Shown: positions 18,823 through 29,276 of the stretch, piece by piece
How positions within the stretch are numbered: the first letter of the stretch is position 1
How the letters are laid out: every line of letters starts with the position of its first letter
Assembly: GCF_014836545.1 (NCBI RefSeq)
Contig: NZ_JACSQS010000020.1
Coordinates: forward strand, 1 to 62,611
Reading direction: 5' to 3'
From: Stenotrophomonas lacuserhaii
GTDB lineage: Bacteria; Pseudomonadota; Gammaproteobacteria; Xanthomonadales; Xanthomonadaceae
Length of the DNA stretch: 62,611 bases
Notes under the pieces: generated by a model
The model's database searches: none
Seen by the model: the letters and a program-made list of their open reading frames with translations, nothing else
Told to the model about the DNA's origin: nothing
Position numbers and translations under genes: made by a program

Positions 18823-19182
18823 ATGGCACGAGTAAAGCGTGGCGTACAGGCGCGTCGCCGCCACAAGAAAATCCTGACTCTGGCGAAGGGCTACTACAAT
18901 GCCCGTCGCAAGGTCTTCCGCGTTGCCAAGCAGGCCGTCATCAAGGCCCAGCAGTACGCGTACATCGGTCGTAAGCAGAAGAAGCGTAATTTCCGCTCGC
19001 TGTGGATCACCCGTATCAATGCCGCGGCCCGCATCAATGGCCTGAGCTACAGCCGTTTCATGAACGGCCTGCTGAAGGCTGGCATCACCCTGGACCGCAA
19101 GGTGCTGGCAGACATCGCCGTGCACGACGCGGCCGGTTTTGCCGCGCTGGCTGAAAAAGCCAAGGGCGCTCTGGCGGCATAA
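18823..19182 (+). CDS. rplT: 50S ribosomal protein L20
   Basis: The 119-residue early-assembly 23S rRNA-binding protein starts [17 protein letters not shown] and has [16 protein letters not shown] and the C-terminal globular domain with [29 protein letters not shown] segment overlapping the rpmI stop gives the ribosome binding site. In E. coli L20 represses the rpmI-rplT mRNA translationally; the same is likely here. Confidence 0.98.
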
Positions 19183-19224
19183 GTCCTCCTCGGTCGTTGC
19201 CGTTGACGCAACGCCCGCAGGTAA

Positions 19225-20367
<1,143 letters not shown>

Positions 20368-20376
20368 TCCCGATCC

Positions 20377-20399
20377 GTAGCGCCGAGCCATGCTCGGCG
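20377..20399 (+). repeat. SMAG-type GTAG palindrome
   Basis: GTAG followed by CGCCGAGC-CAT-GCTCGGCG, a perfect 8-bp stem, between pheS and pheT. As it sits within the operon it could act as an mRNA stability element. Confidence 0.75.
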
Positions 20400-20438
20400 G
20401 CTGTTGCTCGGTTGCTCCATTCAACCAGGTTGAACCTC

Positions 20439-22820
20439 ATGAAATTCTCTGAAAACTGGCTGCGCAGCCATGTCCCCACCACCGCCTCGCGCGATGAGCT
20501 CAGCGCCGTGCTGACCGCCATCGGCCTGGAAGTGGAAGAGGTCGACGCGCTCGGCGGTGGCCTGGATCACGTGGTCGTCGCGCGTATCGTGGAGGCCGTG
20601 CGCCACCCCGAAGCCGACCGCCTGCAGATCTGCCAGGTCGATGCCGGCCGCGGCGAACTGCTGCAGATCGTCTGCGGCGCGCCGAACGCGCGTCCGGGCC
20701 TGGTCGCGCCGCTGGCGATGGTCGGTGCACAGATCGGCGCGTTGAAGATCAGTGCCGCCAAACTGCGTGGCGTGGACTCCAACGGCATGCTGTGTTCGGC
20801 CAAGGAACTGGGACTGGACAGCGACGCGTCGGGCCTGTTCGAACTGCCCGATGACGCACCGGTGGGGCAGGGGCTGGTCGAGTATCTCGGCCTGCCCGAC
20901 AGCAGCATCGAGATCAAGCTGACCCCCAACCGCGCCGACTGCTTCAGCGTGCGCGGTATTGCGTTCGACGTGGCCGCGGCCACCCGCAGCGAGGTGGTGC
21001 CGTTCGCCGCCGATGCGGTGCCGGCCACCGGCTCGCGTGAGCTGGCGATCGAACTCAATGCCGGCGCCGAAGCGCCGCGCTATCTGGGCCGGGTCATCGA
21101 AGGGGTCAATGCCGCCGCCAGGACCCCGCTGTGGATGGCCGAGCGGCTGCGCCGCAGTGGCGTGCGTCCGGTGTCGCTGCTGGTGGACATCACCCAATAC
21201 GTGATGCTGGACCTTGGCCAGCCGATGCATGCCTACGACCTCGGCACGCTGAGCGGGCCGATCGGCGTGCGCCGCTCGCGCGCGGGCGAAGCCCTGAAGC
21301 TGCTCGATGGCCGCGACGCCGCGCTGGACGACAGCTTCCTGGTGGTCACCGATGCGGACCGTCCGGTCGGCCTGGCCGGCCTGATGGGCGGCTTCGACAC
21401 CCGCGTGACGGACGCCACCACCGATGTCTTCCTGGAAGCGGCCCACTTCGCGCCGGCGGCGATCATGGGCCGCGGCCGCAAGCTGGGCCTGCACACCGAT
21501 GCCGGCCATCGCTTCGAACGTGGCGTGGACCCGGCGCTGCCGCGTGCGGCCATCGAGCACGCCACCGCGCTGGTGCTGGAACTGGCTGGCGGCACCGCTT
21601 CTGCAGTGACCGAAGCGCTGCGCGCAGACGACCTGCCGTCGCCGACGCCGATCACGCTGCGCCGCGCACGCATCACCCGCGTGCTGGGCATCACCATCGA
21701 AGACGCCGAAGTGGAGCGCATCCTGCGCGCGCTGGGCATGGAGGTGGTGGGCGCCGGCGAGGGGTGGCAGGTCACCGCACCGAGCCGTCGTTTCGACATC
21801 GCCATTGAAGAAGACCTGATCGAAGAACTGGCCCGTATCCACGGTTACGAGCAGATCCCGACCACGCTGCCCGGCGGTGCTTCGCGCGTGGCGATGCCCA
21901 GCGAAACCCGCCTGGAAGAACTCAGCGTGCGTCGCCAACTGCTGGCGCGCGAGCTGCAGGAAACCATCAACTTCGCCTTCGTCGATGCGCAGCTGCTGCA
22001 GCAGTGGCAGCTGGTCGACAACCTGGTGCCGCTGGCCAATCCGCTGTCGGCCGAACTGGCGGTGATGCGTCCGGCGCTGCTGCCGGGCCTGGTCGCCACG
22101 CTGGGCCGCAACGTGGCCCGCCAGGCCGGCCGCGTGCGCCTGTTCGAGATCGGCCGCGCGTTTGCCGCGCAGGCCGGTGAAGGCGCGCCGGCGCCGCTGG
22201 AAACCCAGCGCGTGGCCGCCGCGGTATGTGGTGACGCCGACGCCGAGCAGTGGGGCCTGGCCGCACGCAAGGTCGACTTCCACGACCTGAAGGGCGACCT
22301 GGAAGCATTGGCCGCCGCCAGTGGCGCCGAGCTGAGCTTCAAACCCTCGGCCCAGCCCTACGGGCATCCGGCGCGTTCGGCCGATGTCTACCGCGGCGAT
22401 GTCCGCCTGGGCTGGATCGGGCAGATCCACCCGCGCCTGGCCAAGGCGATGGACATCGATGTGGACGTCTACGCCCTGGAGCTGGACCTGGCGCCGTTGG
22501 CCGTCCGCGAACTGCCGCGTGCCAGCGAGCTTTCGCGTTTCCCGGCGGTGCGTCGCGACCTGGCCGTGCTGGCCCCCGATGCGGTCGCCTGGACCGATCT
22601 GGCCGCTACGGTCCGACTGGCCGCCGGGCCCCTGCTGCGCGAGCTGAACCTGTTCGACCGATATGTCGGGCAGGGGGTCGAGCCGGGCTTCAAGAGTCTC
22701 GCTATGGGCTTGATTTTGCAGGACAAGTCGCGCACTCTGACGGACCGCGACGTGGACGCGGTGGTGACCGAGGTGGTCGCTGCCATCGAGCGTGAACACC
22801 ACGCCCGGATCCGCGGTTGA
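20439..22820 (+). CDS. pheT: Phenylalanyl-tRNA synthetase beta subunit
   Basis: The 793-residue beta subunit starts [12 protein letters not shown]. It contains an EMAP-type tRNA-binding domain (about 40-150, [17 protein letters not shown]), the B3/B4 editing domain (about 210-380), B5, and a C-terminal anticodon-binding ferredoxin-like domain (about 700-793, ending with [13 protein letters not shown]). Length matches bacterial PheT. It proofreads Tyr-tRNA-Phe in known homologues. It is separated from pheS by a SMAG element and followed closely by ihfA, the same order as in E. coli. Confidence 0.97.
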   Translation: MKFSENWLRSHVPTTASRDELSAVLTAIGLEVEEVDALGGGLDHVVVARIVEAVRHPEADRLQICQVDAGRGELLQIVCGAPNARPGLVAPLAMVGAQIGALKISAAKLRGVDSNGMLCSAKELGLDSDASGLFELPDDAPVGQGLVEYLGLPDSSIEIKLTPNRADCFSVRGIAFDVAAATRSEVVPFAADAVPATGSRELAIELNAGAEAPRYLGRVIEGVNAAARTPLWMAERLRRSGVRPVSLLVDITQYVMLDLGQPMHAYDLGTLSGPIGVRRSRAGEALKLLDGRDAALDDSFLVVTDADRPVGLAGLMGGFDTRVTDATTDVFLEAAHFAPAAIMGRGRKLGLHTDAGHRFERGVDPALPRAAIEHATALVLELAGGTASAVTEALRADDLPSPTPITLRRARITRVLGITIEDAEVERILRALGMEVVGAGEGWQVTAPSRRFDIAIEEDLIEELARIHGYEQIPTTLPGGASRVAMPSETRLEELSVRRQLLARELQETINFAFVDAQLLQQWQLVDNLVPLANPLSAELAVMRPALLPGLVATLGRNVARQAGRVRLFEIGRAFAAQAGEGAPAPLETQRVAAAVCGDADAEQWGLAARKVDFHDLKGDLEALAAASGAELSFKPSAQPYGHPARSADVYRGDVRLGWIGQIHPRLAKAMDIDVDVYALELDLAPLAVRELPRASELSRFPAVRRDLAVLAPDAVAWTDLAATVRLAAGPLLRELNLFDRYVGQGVEPGFKSLAMGLILQDKSRTLTDRDVDAVVTEVVAAIEREHHARIRG

Positions 22821-22848
22821 GCGGGCAGCACCCAGGGGTAAGCAGGCG

Positions 22849-23148
22849 ATGGCACTGACCAAGGCTGAAATGGCCGAAAAACTGTTCGACGAAGTCGGCT
22901 TGAACAAGCGTGAGGCCAAGGAATTCGTCGATGCGTTCTTCGATGTGCTGCGTGAAGCGTTGCAACATGGACGTCAGGTAAAGCTGTCCGGCTTTGGCAA
23001 CTTCGACCTGCGGCGCAAGAACCAGCGCCCGGGTCGCAACCCGAAGACCGGTGAGGAAATTCCGATTTCCGCCCGCACGGTGGTCACCTTCCGTCCGGGC
23101 CAGAAGCTCAAGGAAAGGGTGGAAGCGTATGCTGGATCCGGGCAGTAA
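22849..23148 (+). CDS. ihfA: Integration host factor alpha subunit
   Basis: The 99-residue nucleoid protein pairs with IHF-beta to bend DNA. It begins [13 protein letters not shown] and carries the DNA-binding arm [20 protein letters not shown] with the intercalating-proline region RNPKTG. I choose ATG 22849, preceded by AGGGGTAAGCAGG, because it gives the family length. pheT lies 28 nt upstream, and the following regulator gene overlaps its 3' end by 20 nt. Confidence 0.97.
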   Translation: MALTKAEMAEKLFDEVGLNKREAKEFVDAFFDVLREALQHGRQVKLSGFGNFDLRRKNQRPGRNPKTGEEIPISARTVVTFRPGQKLKERVEAYAGSGQ

Positions 23149-23485
23149 CAGAGAGCTTCCGCCGATACCGGCCAAGCGCTACTTCACCATCGGTGAGGTC
23201 AGTGAGCTGTGCGACGTCAAGCCGCACGTGCTGCGCTACTGGGAGACCGAGTTTCCCAGCCTGGAGCCGGCCAAACGTCGCGGCAACCGTCGCTATTACC
23301 AGCGCCATGACGTGCTGATGATCCGGCAGATCCGCAGCCTGCTGTACGAACAGGGCTACACCATCGGCGGGGCGCGGTTGCGGCTGGATGGCGCCGATGC
23401 GCGTGGCGAGGCCGCGCTCAGCCAGCAGATCATCAAGCAGGTCCGCGTGGAACTGGAAGAAGTGCTGCAACTGCTTCGCCGCTGA
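23129..23485 (+). CDS. MerR-family transcriptional regulator
   Basis: This 118-residue protein has an N-terminal MerR helix-turn-helix ([21 protein letters not shown], about 18-38, followed by [13 protein letters not shown]) and a short C-terminal helix ([19 protein letters not shown]). It lacks effector-domain cysteines. The gene starts inside ihfA and overlaps it by 20 nt, so translation is probably coupled. A MerR-like gene directly after ihfA is common in Pseudomonas and Xanthomonas; target and signal are unknown. Confidence 0.9.
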   Translation: MLDPGSNRELPPIPAKRYFTIGEVSELCDVKPHVLRYWETEFPSLEPAKRRGNRRYYQRHDVLMIRQIRSLLYEQGYTIGGARLRLDGADARGEAALSQQIIKQVRVELEEVLQLLRR

Positions 23486-23553
23486 TTCTTTTTTCGCGTT
23501 GATCCGCTATACTTCACGGCCCGCTTCAACGGCGGGGCAACATCGCAGATATT

Positions 23554-23630
23554 CGGGGCGTAGCGCAGCCTGGTAGCGCATCTGCCTGGGGGGCAGAGGG
23601 TCGTCGGTTCGAATCCGGCCGTCCCGACCA
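23554..23630 (+). tRNA. tRNA-Pro (GGG)
   Basis: A 77-nt cloverleaf with acceptor CGGGGCG/CGTCCCG (one G:T), anticodon stem TCTGC/GCAGA, anticodon GGG at 23588-23590, T-arm GGTTCGAATCC and encoded CCA. Confidence 0.95.
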
Positions 23631-23644
23631 CTGTGATGAAGAAG

Positions 23645-23674
23645 AGGCTCGTGCAGCAATGCGCGGGCCTTTTT
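23645..23674 (+). terminator. Terminator after tRNA-Pro
   Basis: AGGCTCGTGC pairs with GCGCGGGCCT (two G:T) around a 6-nt loop; TTTTTCGTTTTATT follows. Confidence 0.75.
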
Positions 23675-23684
23675 CGTTTTATTG

Positions 23685-23749
23685 GTAGCGCGAGCCGTGC
23701 TCGCCGAGCGCAGCGGCAGGCCGAGAGCGTGACGACCAATGGTCGTCAC
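23685..23749. repeat. SMAG element plus GTGACGACC palindrome
   Basis: GTAG at 23685 followed by an imperfect GAGC/GCTC stem, then a second palindrome GTGACGACC-AAT-GGTCGTCAC (23729-23749). A partial GGCCGTCAC unit follows at about 23761. The cluster lies downstream of both flanking units. Confidence 0.65.
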
Positions 23750-23765
23750 CCACCGAAGGTGGCCG

Positions 23766-25532
23766 TCACGACCGGGCCATCATCGACGCCAGTTCGTGCG
23801 CCGCCAGGGGTTCGGCGAACAGGTACCCCTGCAGCTGGTCACAGCCCAGTTCGGTCAGCACCTGCTGCTGCTCCAGGCTTTCCACGCCTTCGGCCACGGT
23901 GGTGTAGCCCAGGCCCTTGGCCAGCTCGATGATGGCCTTCGCCTTCAGCCGTGCGCCCGGGTCATCGGCCAGGTGGTCCACCAGTGATTTGTCCATCTTG
24001 ATGGTGGAAATCGGCAGCCGTGAGAGATAGCCGAAGTTGCTGTAGCCGCTGCCGAAGTCATCGATCGCCACGCGTACGCCCACCCCGGCCAGGCACGCCA
24101 GCTGGTCGCCGGCGACCGTATTGGCACGCAGCCATTCGCCTTCGGTGATCTCGATTTCCAGCAGGTTCGGGGGCAGGCCACGCGCAGCCAGCTTCTGCAG
24201 CAGACGCTCGGCCATACCTTCGGTGGACAGATCGGACGCGGCCAGGTTGATCGACATGCCCAACGAAAGAGCCTCGCGCTGCCACGCCGCCAGCTGATCC
24301 AGCGCCGCGTCCACCACCCAGTCGCTGACCGCCGGCATCAGCGCAGTGCGTTCGAACACCGGAATGAACTCGGCCGGGCCGACGGGACCCAGCCGCGGAT
24401 GGTTCCAGCGGATCAGCGCTTCGGCCGACACCACCGCGCCGGTCAGCGTATCCACGCGCGGCTGGAACAGCAGATAGAACTCTTCACGGCGAAGGCCGCG
24501 TTCGGCATCGGCGGCCAGCCGGTAGCCACGCCGCAGCAGCTCGTCGCGGCGCTCGGAATACCAGCAGAAATCGTGGCGGCTGCTGATCGCCGCCTGCACG
24601 CCCACCAGCAGCTTGCGCAGCACGTCATTACTGCTGTCGGTGCTGGGATCGAAGGCGCAGATGCCGGCATGGAACTGTGGCGACATCGGCACCGCGGCGG
24701 CCATTACCGGGCGGATAACCCGCTGCTTCAATTCCAGCAACAGCGCCTCCACGTCGTCGGGCGTGAGCAGGTCGATCAGGAACGCAAAGCGGCTCACGCC
24801 GACGTGATAGATGTCGGTGATGTCTTCCAACGCCACGCGCAGGCGCACACCGGAGCGGTGGATCATCGCCTCCAGCGGCGGCAGGCCGAGTGCCTGGCCG
24901 GCTTCGTCCAGACGCGGCACGTCCAGCACGTCCAGCATGACGGCGTACATCGTTCCGGAGGTTGCGCGCGCTACCAGCCCGTCATAGTCGATATGGAACT
25001 GGTGGCGGTTGGACAGGCCGCTGACCGGATCCTGGCGGCCGGACAGGCGCCGCAGTTCCAACTGGCTCATCGCCATGGCGGCCAGCGTTTTCAGGTGCTG
25101 GCGTTCGTCTTCGCTGAGCTCGCGCGGTTCGGCGCCCATGACGCAGATGGCGCCGATTGCCACGCCATTCTTGGCGATCAACGGCGCGCCCGCATAGAAG
25201 CGAAGATGCGGTGGACCGCAGACCAGGCCGTTTTCCACGAATCGCGGATCGGCACGCAGGTCGCTGACCACCATCACGTCAGGTGAGGTGATGGTATAGG
25301 AGCAGACGGAGGAGCGGATGTCGGTTCCGCTGATCTCCAGCCCGACCCGTGAGATGAAGCGCTGGTTATCCACGCCGACGATGGAAACGAAGGCCACCGG
25401 TGTATCGAATGCGAAGGCCGCCAAGCGGGTGATGCGGTCCAATGACGCGCCCGCTGCCGCATCCAGCACCTGGAGGGCGCCTACGGCGGTCATCCTTTCC
25501 TGGACTTTCAATTCCTCTGACAGCTGCGGCAT
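23766..25532 (-). CDS. GAF / degenerate GGDEF / EAL cyclic-di-GMP phosphodiesterase
   Basis: The protein of 588 residues (start MPQLSEELK at 25532; a GTG 7 codons upstream is possible) has a GAF sensor (about 20-160), a GGDEF fold (about 170-325) and an EAL domain (about 345-588). The cyclase signature is destroyed (GVSRF in place of GGDEF). The EAL domain keeps SAEALIRW, LEIEITEGEW, IDDFGSGYSNFGYLSRLP, IKMDKSLV, AEGVE and QGYLF, so hydrolysis of c-di-GMP is likely. No membrane span or signal peptide was seen, so it is cytoplasmic. It is divergent from the symporter gene, with about 290 bp between. Confidence 0.88.
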   Translation of the reverse strand: MPQLSEELKVQERMTAVGALQVLDAAAGASLDRITRLAAFAFDTPVAFVSIVGVDNQRFISRVGLEISGTDIRSSVCSYTITSPDVMVVSDLRADPRFVENGLVCGPPHLRFYAGAPLIAKNGVAIGAICVMGAEPRELSEDERQHLKTLAAMAMSQLELRRLSGRQDPVSGLSNRHQFHIDYDGLVARATSGTMYAVMLDVLDVPRLDEAGQALGLPPLEAMIHRSGVRLRVALEDITDIYHVGVSRFAFLIDLLTPDDVEALLLELKQRVIRPVMAAAVPMSPQFHAGICAFDPSTDSSNDVLRKLLVGVQAAISSRHDFCWYSERRDELLRRGYRLAADAERGLRREEFYLLFQPRVDTLTGAVVSAEALIRWNHPRLGPVGPAEFIPVFERTALMPAVSDWVVDAALDQLAAWQREALSLGMSINLAASDLSTEGMAERLLQKLAARGLPPNLLEIEITEGEWLRANTVAGDQLACLAGVGVRVAIDDFGSGYSNFGYLSRLPISTIKMDKSLVDHLADDPGARLKAKAIIELAKGLGYTTVAEGVESLEQQQVLTELGCDQLQGYLFAEPLAAHELASMMARS

Positions 25533-25781
25533 GGGAAGAGGTGCTCGGCGCACTCACGCGCTGGTAACGAATGACAGGATGCGCCCGGCCGCATCAACGT
25601 GGTGTCCACGATCTGCACCTTCGCGCATTCAGCGAAAATCGACCGGTCGCGGGCGCAGCCGACCGGTAAATGCCATAGCCCGAAGGTGTAACGGTGTTTC
25701 ACGTCGTCCTCAGGTAAGGTACTTGCCTCGGCAACCCAGCTGGCGGCGCCATTGCGCGTCGCCGGCAGCGCCGGATCCAAT

Positions 25782-25800
25782 GCCCCCCTCCCGAGGGGGC
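25782..25800 (+). other. GC hairpin in the leader of the MFS gene
   Basis: GCCCCC/GGGGGC closes a short loop 24 nt before the ATG. There is no T-run. It could affect translation or mRNA stability. The rest of the 25554-25824 gap shows no confident promoter. Confidence 0.35.
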
Positions 25801-25824
25801 TCAACCTGAGGGCCGTTTTCCCCC

Positions 25825-27162
25825 ATGAGCATTTCCCAATCCACTGCGGCATCGCCCGTTTCGGAGCGCGCCGCGCTGAAACGTTCGGTGTCCAATACGC
25901 TGAAAGGCTCGGCCGGCAACCTGGTCGAGTGGTACGACGTCTACGTCTATTCGGTGTTCGCCAAGTACTTCGAATCGCAGTTCTTCTCGGCCGACGACAA
26001 GAACTCCACCATGTACATCTGGGGCATCTTCGCCGCCACCTTCCTCATGCGTCCCATCGGTGCGTGGTACTTCGGACGGTTCGCCGACCGTTACGGCCGC
26101 CGCCTTGCGCTTACCGTATCGGTCAGCGTGATGGCTGCCTGTTCCTTCCTGATCGCCATCGCGCCCACTGCGGCGTCCATCGGCATCTGGGCGGCGGTGA
26201 TCCTGCTGTTCGCACGCCTGCTGCAGGGCTTCGCCACCGGCGGTGAGTATGGCGCCAGTGCCACCTACATGTCCGAAGCGGCCGTGCCCGGCTGGCGCGG
26301 TTTCCTGTCCTCCTTCCATTACGTCACCCTGGTGGGTGGGCACGTGCTGGCGCAGGCCGTGCTGCTGGTGATGCTGCTGTCCTGGGACACCTCGCACGTT
26401 TCCGAATGGGGCTGGCGCGTGGCCTTCGGCATCGGTGGCATCGGGGCGCTGGTGGTGTTCTGGCTGCGTCGTACGATGGATGAATCGCTGAGCGCGGAAT
26501 CGATCGAAGCAGCGAAGGATGGCAAGGCCAAGGCCAGTGGTTCGATGCGCGAACTGTTCGTCAACCAGTGGCGTCCGCTGCTGCTGTGCTTCCTGATCAC
26601 CGCCGGTGGTACGGTCGCGTTCTACACCTACACCATCAACGGCCCTAAGATGATCCAGACCGCCTTCGCCGGCGACGATGTGATCACCGGCACGCTGATC
26701 AACCTGGGTGTATTGACCTTCCTGATGCTGCTGCAGCCGCTGGGTGGCCTGTTGTCCGACCGCATCGGTCGCAAGAGCCTGCTGGTGTTCTTCGGTGTCG
26801 GTGGCGTGCTGTACACCTGGTACCTGGTCACCGCACTGCCGCAGCAGACCTCGGCGCTGTCGGCGTTCCTGATCCTGGCCACCGGTTTCGTGATCCTCAC
26901 CGGTTACACGTCGATCAACGCGGTGGTGAAGGCTGAACTGTTCCCGGCGCACATCCGCGCACTGGGCGTCGGCCTGGGCTACGCGCTTGCCAACTCGCTG
27001 TTTGGCGGCACCGCGCCGCTGCTGTACCAGGGCGCGCTGAAGGCCGGTCGGGTAAATGAGTTCGTCATCTACATCACCGCAGTGATCGCGGTGTCGCTGG
27101 TGGTCTACATCTTCTTCCTGAAGAACAAGGGACCGAACTGGCTGGACGGCACCCGCAGATAA
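25825..27162 (+). CDS. kgtP: MFS metabolite:H+ symporter, KgtP-like
   Basis: The 445-residue, 12-span inner-membrane transporter belongs to the metabolite:H+ symporter family. It resembles alpha-ketoglutarate permease throughout: GSAGNLVEWYDVYVYS (28-43), FAATFLMRPIGAWYFGRFAD with RYGRR, LLQGFATGGEYGASATYMSE, YVTLVGG, LSDRIGRKS and YTSINAVVKAELFP. The charged WYD and RPxG motifs are typical. Substrate is inferred from similarity; citrate or another dicarboxylate remains possible. It is a single-gene unit with a strong terminator. Confidence 0.85.
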   Translation: MSISQSTAASPVSERAALKRSVSNTLKGSAGNLVEWYDVYVYSVFAKYFESQFFSADDKNSTMYIWGIFAATFLMRPIGAWYFGRFADRYGRRLALTVSVSVMAACSFLIAIAPTAASIGIWAAVILLFARLLQGFATGGEYGASATYMSEAAVPGWRGFLSSFHYVTLVGGHVLAQAVLLVMLLSWDTSHVSEWGWRVAFGIGGIGALVVFWLRRTMDESLSAESIEAAKDGKAKASGSMRELFVNQWRPLLLCFLITAGGTVAFYTYTINGPKMIQTAFAGDDVITGTLINLGVLTFLMLLQPLGGLLSDRIGRKSLLVFFGVGGVLYTWYLVTALPQQTSALSAFLILATGFVILTGYTSINAVVKAELFPAHIRALGVGLGYALANSLFGGTAPLLYQGALKAGRVNEFVIYITAVIAVSLVVYIFFLKNKGPNWLDGTRR

Positions 27163-27185
27163 AGCCGCACTGAGGCAGGAACGAG

Positions 27186-27214
27186 AGGCCCGCGCGTGAA
27201 GCGCGGGCCTTTTT
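27186..27214 (+). terminator. Rho-independent terminator after the MFS gene
   Basis: A perfect 10-bp stem AGGCCCGCGC/GCGCGGGCCT with loop GTGAA is followed by TTTT. Confidence 0.9.
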
Positions 27215-27326
27215 CGTGCAGGCAGGCAAGGCATGATGCTGACGCGGCCTGCACGCGGCGTGCACTTCGTCGATGCCGGCCGTAACGCACTCTGTGGGGG
27301 TAAGCCAACGCATTGGAGCACTACCC

Positions 27327-27437
27327 ATGAATACCCCTGGAAAACCGAAACCGTCCTGGCGCCAGAGCCATTACCTGATGATTGCGTTGGCCGTGGTGCT
27401 GGTCATCGTAGGGGTCACCATGTTCGCACCGTGGTAA
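27327..27437 (+). CDS. Small single-span membrane protein (36 aa)
   Basis: A short frame encodes MNTPGKPKPSWRQS, then a hydrophobic helix (about 17-32, LMIALAVVLVIVGV) and ends FAPW. GGAG (27315-27318) lies 8 nt before the ATG, and codon use is that of the host. A basic N-terminus followed by one helix suggests an inner-membrane microprotein with its N-terminus inside. No homologue recognised; function unknown. Confidence 0.55.
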   Translation: MNTPGKPKPSWRQSHYLMIALAVVLVIVGVTMFAPW

Positions 27438-27471
27438 AGCCTGGCTGACGTGCTGACCGTCGTCGGTACGC

Positions 27472-28248
27472 TTAATCGAAGTAAGCGGAGATCCCGAGCC
27501 CGGCCTGCAGGTCCGGGCTGTGGGCATCCAGTCCGGCATCAAGCGATGCATCCAACTGGACCCGATCGGTCCACATCCAGGTAACCCCGCCACCGGCCAC
27601 CGTCTCCCGTGGCTCGCCGTGTGACCTGGTCACCCCAGCCTCCACGAATGCAGACAGCCGGGGCGTAAGGGCCAGCGATACGCTGGGCGACCACACCGTG
27701 CTGCGCTCGCCGTCACCGCGGCTGTGGCTGGCATACAGTGCACCGGTCCAGTGGTCGCTGAAGTCATGCTCATAACTGCCTGCCAGCGCGTACTGGCGCC
27801 CCTCGCTGAACGCCGCATCGCCGCGTGCCACCGTGGCCGACCCCAGCAGTGCCCAGCGGTCGGTCTCGCTACCGGTCGGCGGTGCCCACTTCAGGGCGAG
27901 CTGTGCATCGCCGCCGCCTTGTGTGCGCGTGCTGGCCATGCCGGGTAAACGGCTGCGCTGGCGCTGCCAAGGCGATCCGGAAAACTGCAGTTCCCAGCGT
28001 TCAAACAGGCCGGTGCGCAGCGTCACCTCGCCGGAGAGCTGTTCGGTGCGAAGACCATCGGCATCGCGATCGCGTTCATGGGAGGGAAGTCCAAGCTCCA
28101 GTGCCAGCGCGCCGCGCGGCACGATACCGGTGCCCAGGCCGATGCCGGGGCGATCAAACGACGGCGGTTCGTCGGCCTGTTGTGCCTGCACGGCACCACT
28201 GACGAAGAGGATGGAACAAACCATCACGGCCAGGCACGCGCTACGCAT
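27472..28248 (-). CDS. Outer-membrane beta-barrel protein (phenol/MetA-type transporter family)
   Basis: This 258-residue protein has a clear Sec signal peptide (cleavage after AVQAQ, near 23). Alternating hydrophobic/polar strands follow with the turns GTGIVPRGALALELGL, EVTLRTGLFERWEL, GGGDAQLALKWAPP and a final strand GLGISAYFD ending in an aromatic-rich segment. The order of strands matches the MetA-pathway-of-phenol-degradation-like outer-membrane family. Substrate unknown. Stand-alone gene on the minus strand. Confidence 0.65.
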   Translation of the reverse strand: MRSACLAVMVCSILFVSGAVQAQQADEPPSFDRPGIGLGTGIVPRGALALELGLPSHERDRDADGLRTEQLSGEVTLRTGLFERWELQFSGSPWQRQRSRLPGMASTRTQGGGDAQLALKWAPPTGSETDRWALLGSATVARGDAAFSEGRQYALAGSYEHDFSDHWTGALYASHSRGDGERSTVWSPSVSLALTPRLSAFVEAGVTRSHGEPRETVAGGGVTWMWTDRVQLDASLDAGLDAHSPDLQAGLGISAYFD

Positions 28249-28300
28249 CGGGACATCCGCCAGGAGATGCGCCGATCATGCGGCGGTGTCGGCCTGACGG

Positions 28301-28534
28301 TCAATCGTCGAGGCGGGCGAAACGCGGCTGGTTGCCACCGGCGAGGTTCACCTGTTCCACGAACATCGCATAGGGGCGCACCCATAGGCCACCTTCGCCG
28401 TACAGTGCGCGGTAAAGCACCATCGGCTGCAGGGTCTCGCTGCTGCGGACCACGTCCACGACTTCGTACAGGCCGCCTTTGAAATGGCGGTAGCGGCCGG
28501 GTTGCAGGACGGGCAGGGCAGGCAGGTCGGACAT
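28301..28534 (-). CDS. DUF1653 protein
   Basis: This 77-residue protein is nearly all one DUF1653 domain: GRYRHFKGGLYEVVDVVRSS, then ETLQPMVLYRALYGEGG and LWVRPYAMFVE. I start at ATG 28534 (MSDLPALP) because it gives the family length; an in-frame ATG 20 codons upstream adds unconserved residues. Function of the family is unknown; it is a small soluble cytoplasmic beta-rich protein. Confidence 0.85.
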   Translation of the reverse strand: MSDLPALPVLQPGRYRHFKGGLYEVVDVVRSSETLQPMVLYRALYGEGGLWVRPYAMFVEQVNLAGGNQPRFARLDD

Positions 28535-28601
28535 GGAACACTCACGCAGGCATTGGAGCAAGGGATTGTTCAATGCGCCGGGCGCGGCGTCCACCGCCGT
28601 G

Positions 28602-28703
28602 TCAGAACAACGATGCTCGGATCAGCTCCTCGACGAGGATCACATAGCTGGCGCCGAAGTAGAACTTGAGCAGGGAAGGACGCTGGTACAGAAAGGTGCG
28701 CAT
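28602..28703 (-). CDS. Possible 33-residue small protein
   Basis: The frame reads MRTFLYQRPSLLKFYFGA onward, with an amphipathic or hydrophobic middle (FYFGASYVILVEELI) and a basic start. A GGGGG stretch lies about 8 nt before the ATG. It is close upstream of the DUF1653 gene on the same strand. It is not recognised and may be a membrane-associated microprotein or a chance frame. Confidence 0.4.
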   Translation of the reverse strand: MRTFLYQRPSLLKFYFGASYVILVEELIRASLF

Positions 28704-28907
28704 GTGGAAGGGGCCCCCTAAGGTGTACGTAGTGTGAAATGGTTAAAGCGCCGTGACAAGCATCACGGAATCGGGCTCGTGAACAGCGTCAGCCATGTGA
28801 GGGCAGGGCAATTCGGACCGGAACGATGGGTCGCCCAGGGGCGGCGACCTAGGCTGCATGCATGGCGCTGTCGCTTATGGCGCCCCCTGCACTCCGGAGC
28901 CCCGTCC

Positions 28908-29111
28908 ATGGTCATCGTCGTCCAGAACATCAGCCGCCACTGGCGTGTCGTGCATCCCAGCTGGGAGCGCTCGCGGAATTTCATCTGCGGAAAAGAGGCA
29001 TTCGATGCCGCCGCAGCGCTGGCCCTGGACCATCACGGCCGGACCGGCACAGCGGTGACGGTGCAGGTGGCTGCCTTTGGCACGGTCGTGGAGGCACTCC
29101 GCTTCGAGTGA
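28908..29111 (+). CDS. Small conserved protein, DUF2188-like, copy 1
   Basis: This 67-residue protein reads MVIVVQNISRHWRVVHPSW, with a compact beta-rich first half, an Ala-rich helix (EAFDAAAALALDHHGRTG) and a closing strand (TVQVAAFGTVVEALRF). It is clearly paralogous to the protein at 29277, sharing VQN..RHWRV.HP and the .RTG. turn. The DUF2188-like assignment rests on size and layout only. The gene is preceded by about 200 nt without other features. Confidence 0.65.
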   Translation: MVIVVQNISRHWRVVHPSWERSRNFICGKEAFDAAAALALDHHGRTGTAVTVQVAAFGTVVEALRFE

Positions 29112-29276
29112 AATTTCAGAAAACCCTGATGCCGTGCGACTCGAATATGCCCTAGCCTCCGTAACTGGCGGGGGCCATTGGTGTCATGGGTCAGGCGAAG
29201 AACCGGGGTGGCAAGGCCGCTACCCGCGATCGTCGACCTGGTTGGCACCCCGTCCGATCATGGAGAGAGAGACCTT

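Noticed and set aside
20421..22919. 832-codon minus-strand frame opposite pheT
   Set aside because: Antisense shadow with repetitive Gln/Arg/His composition and no motif.
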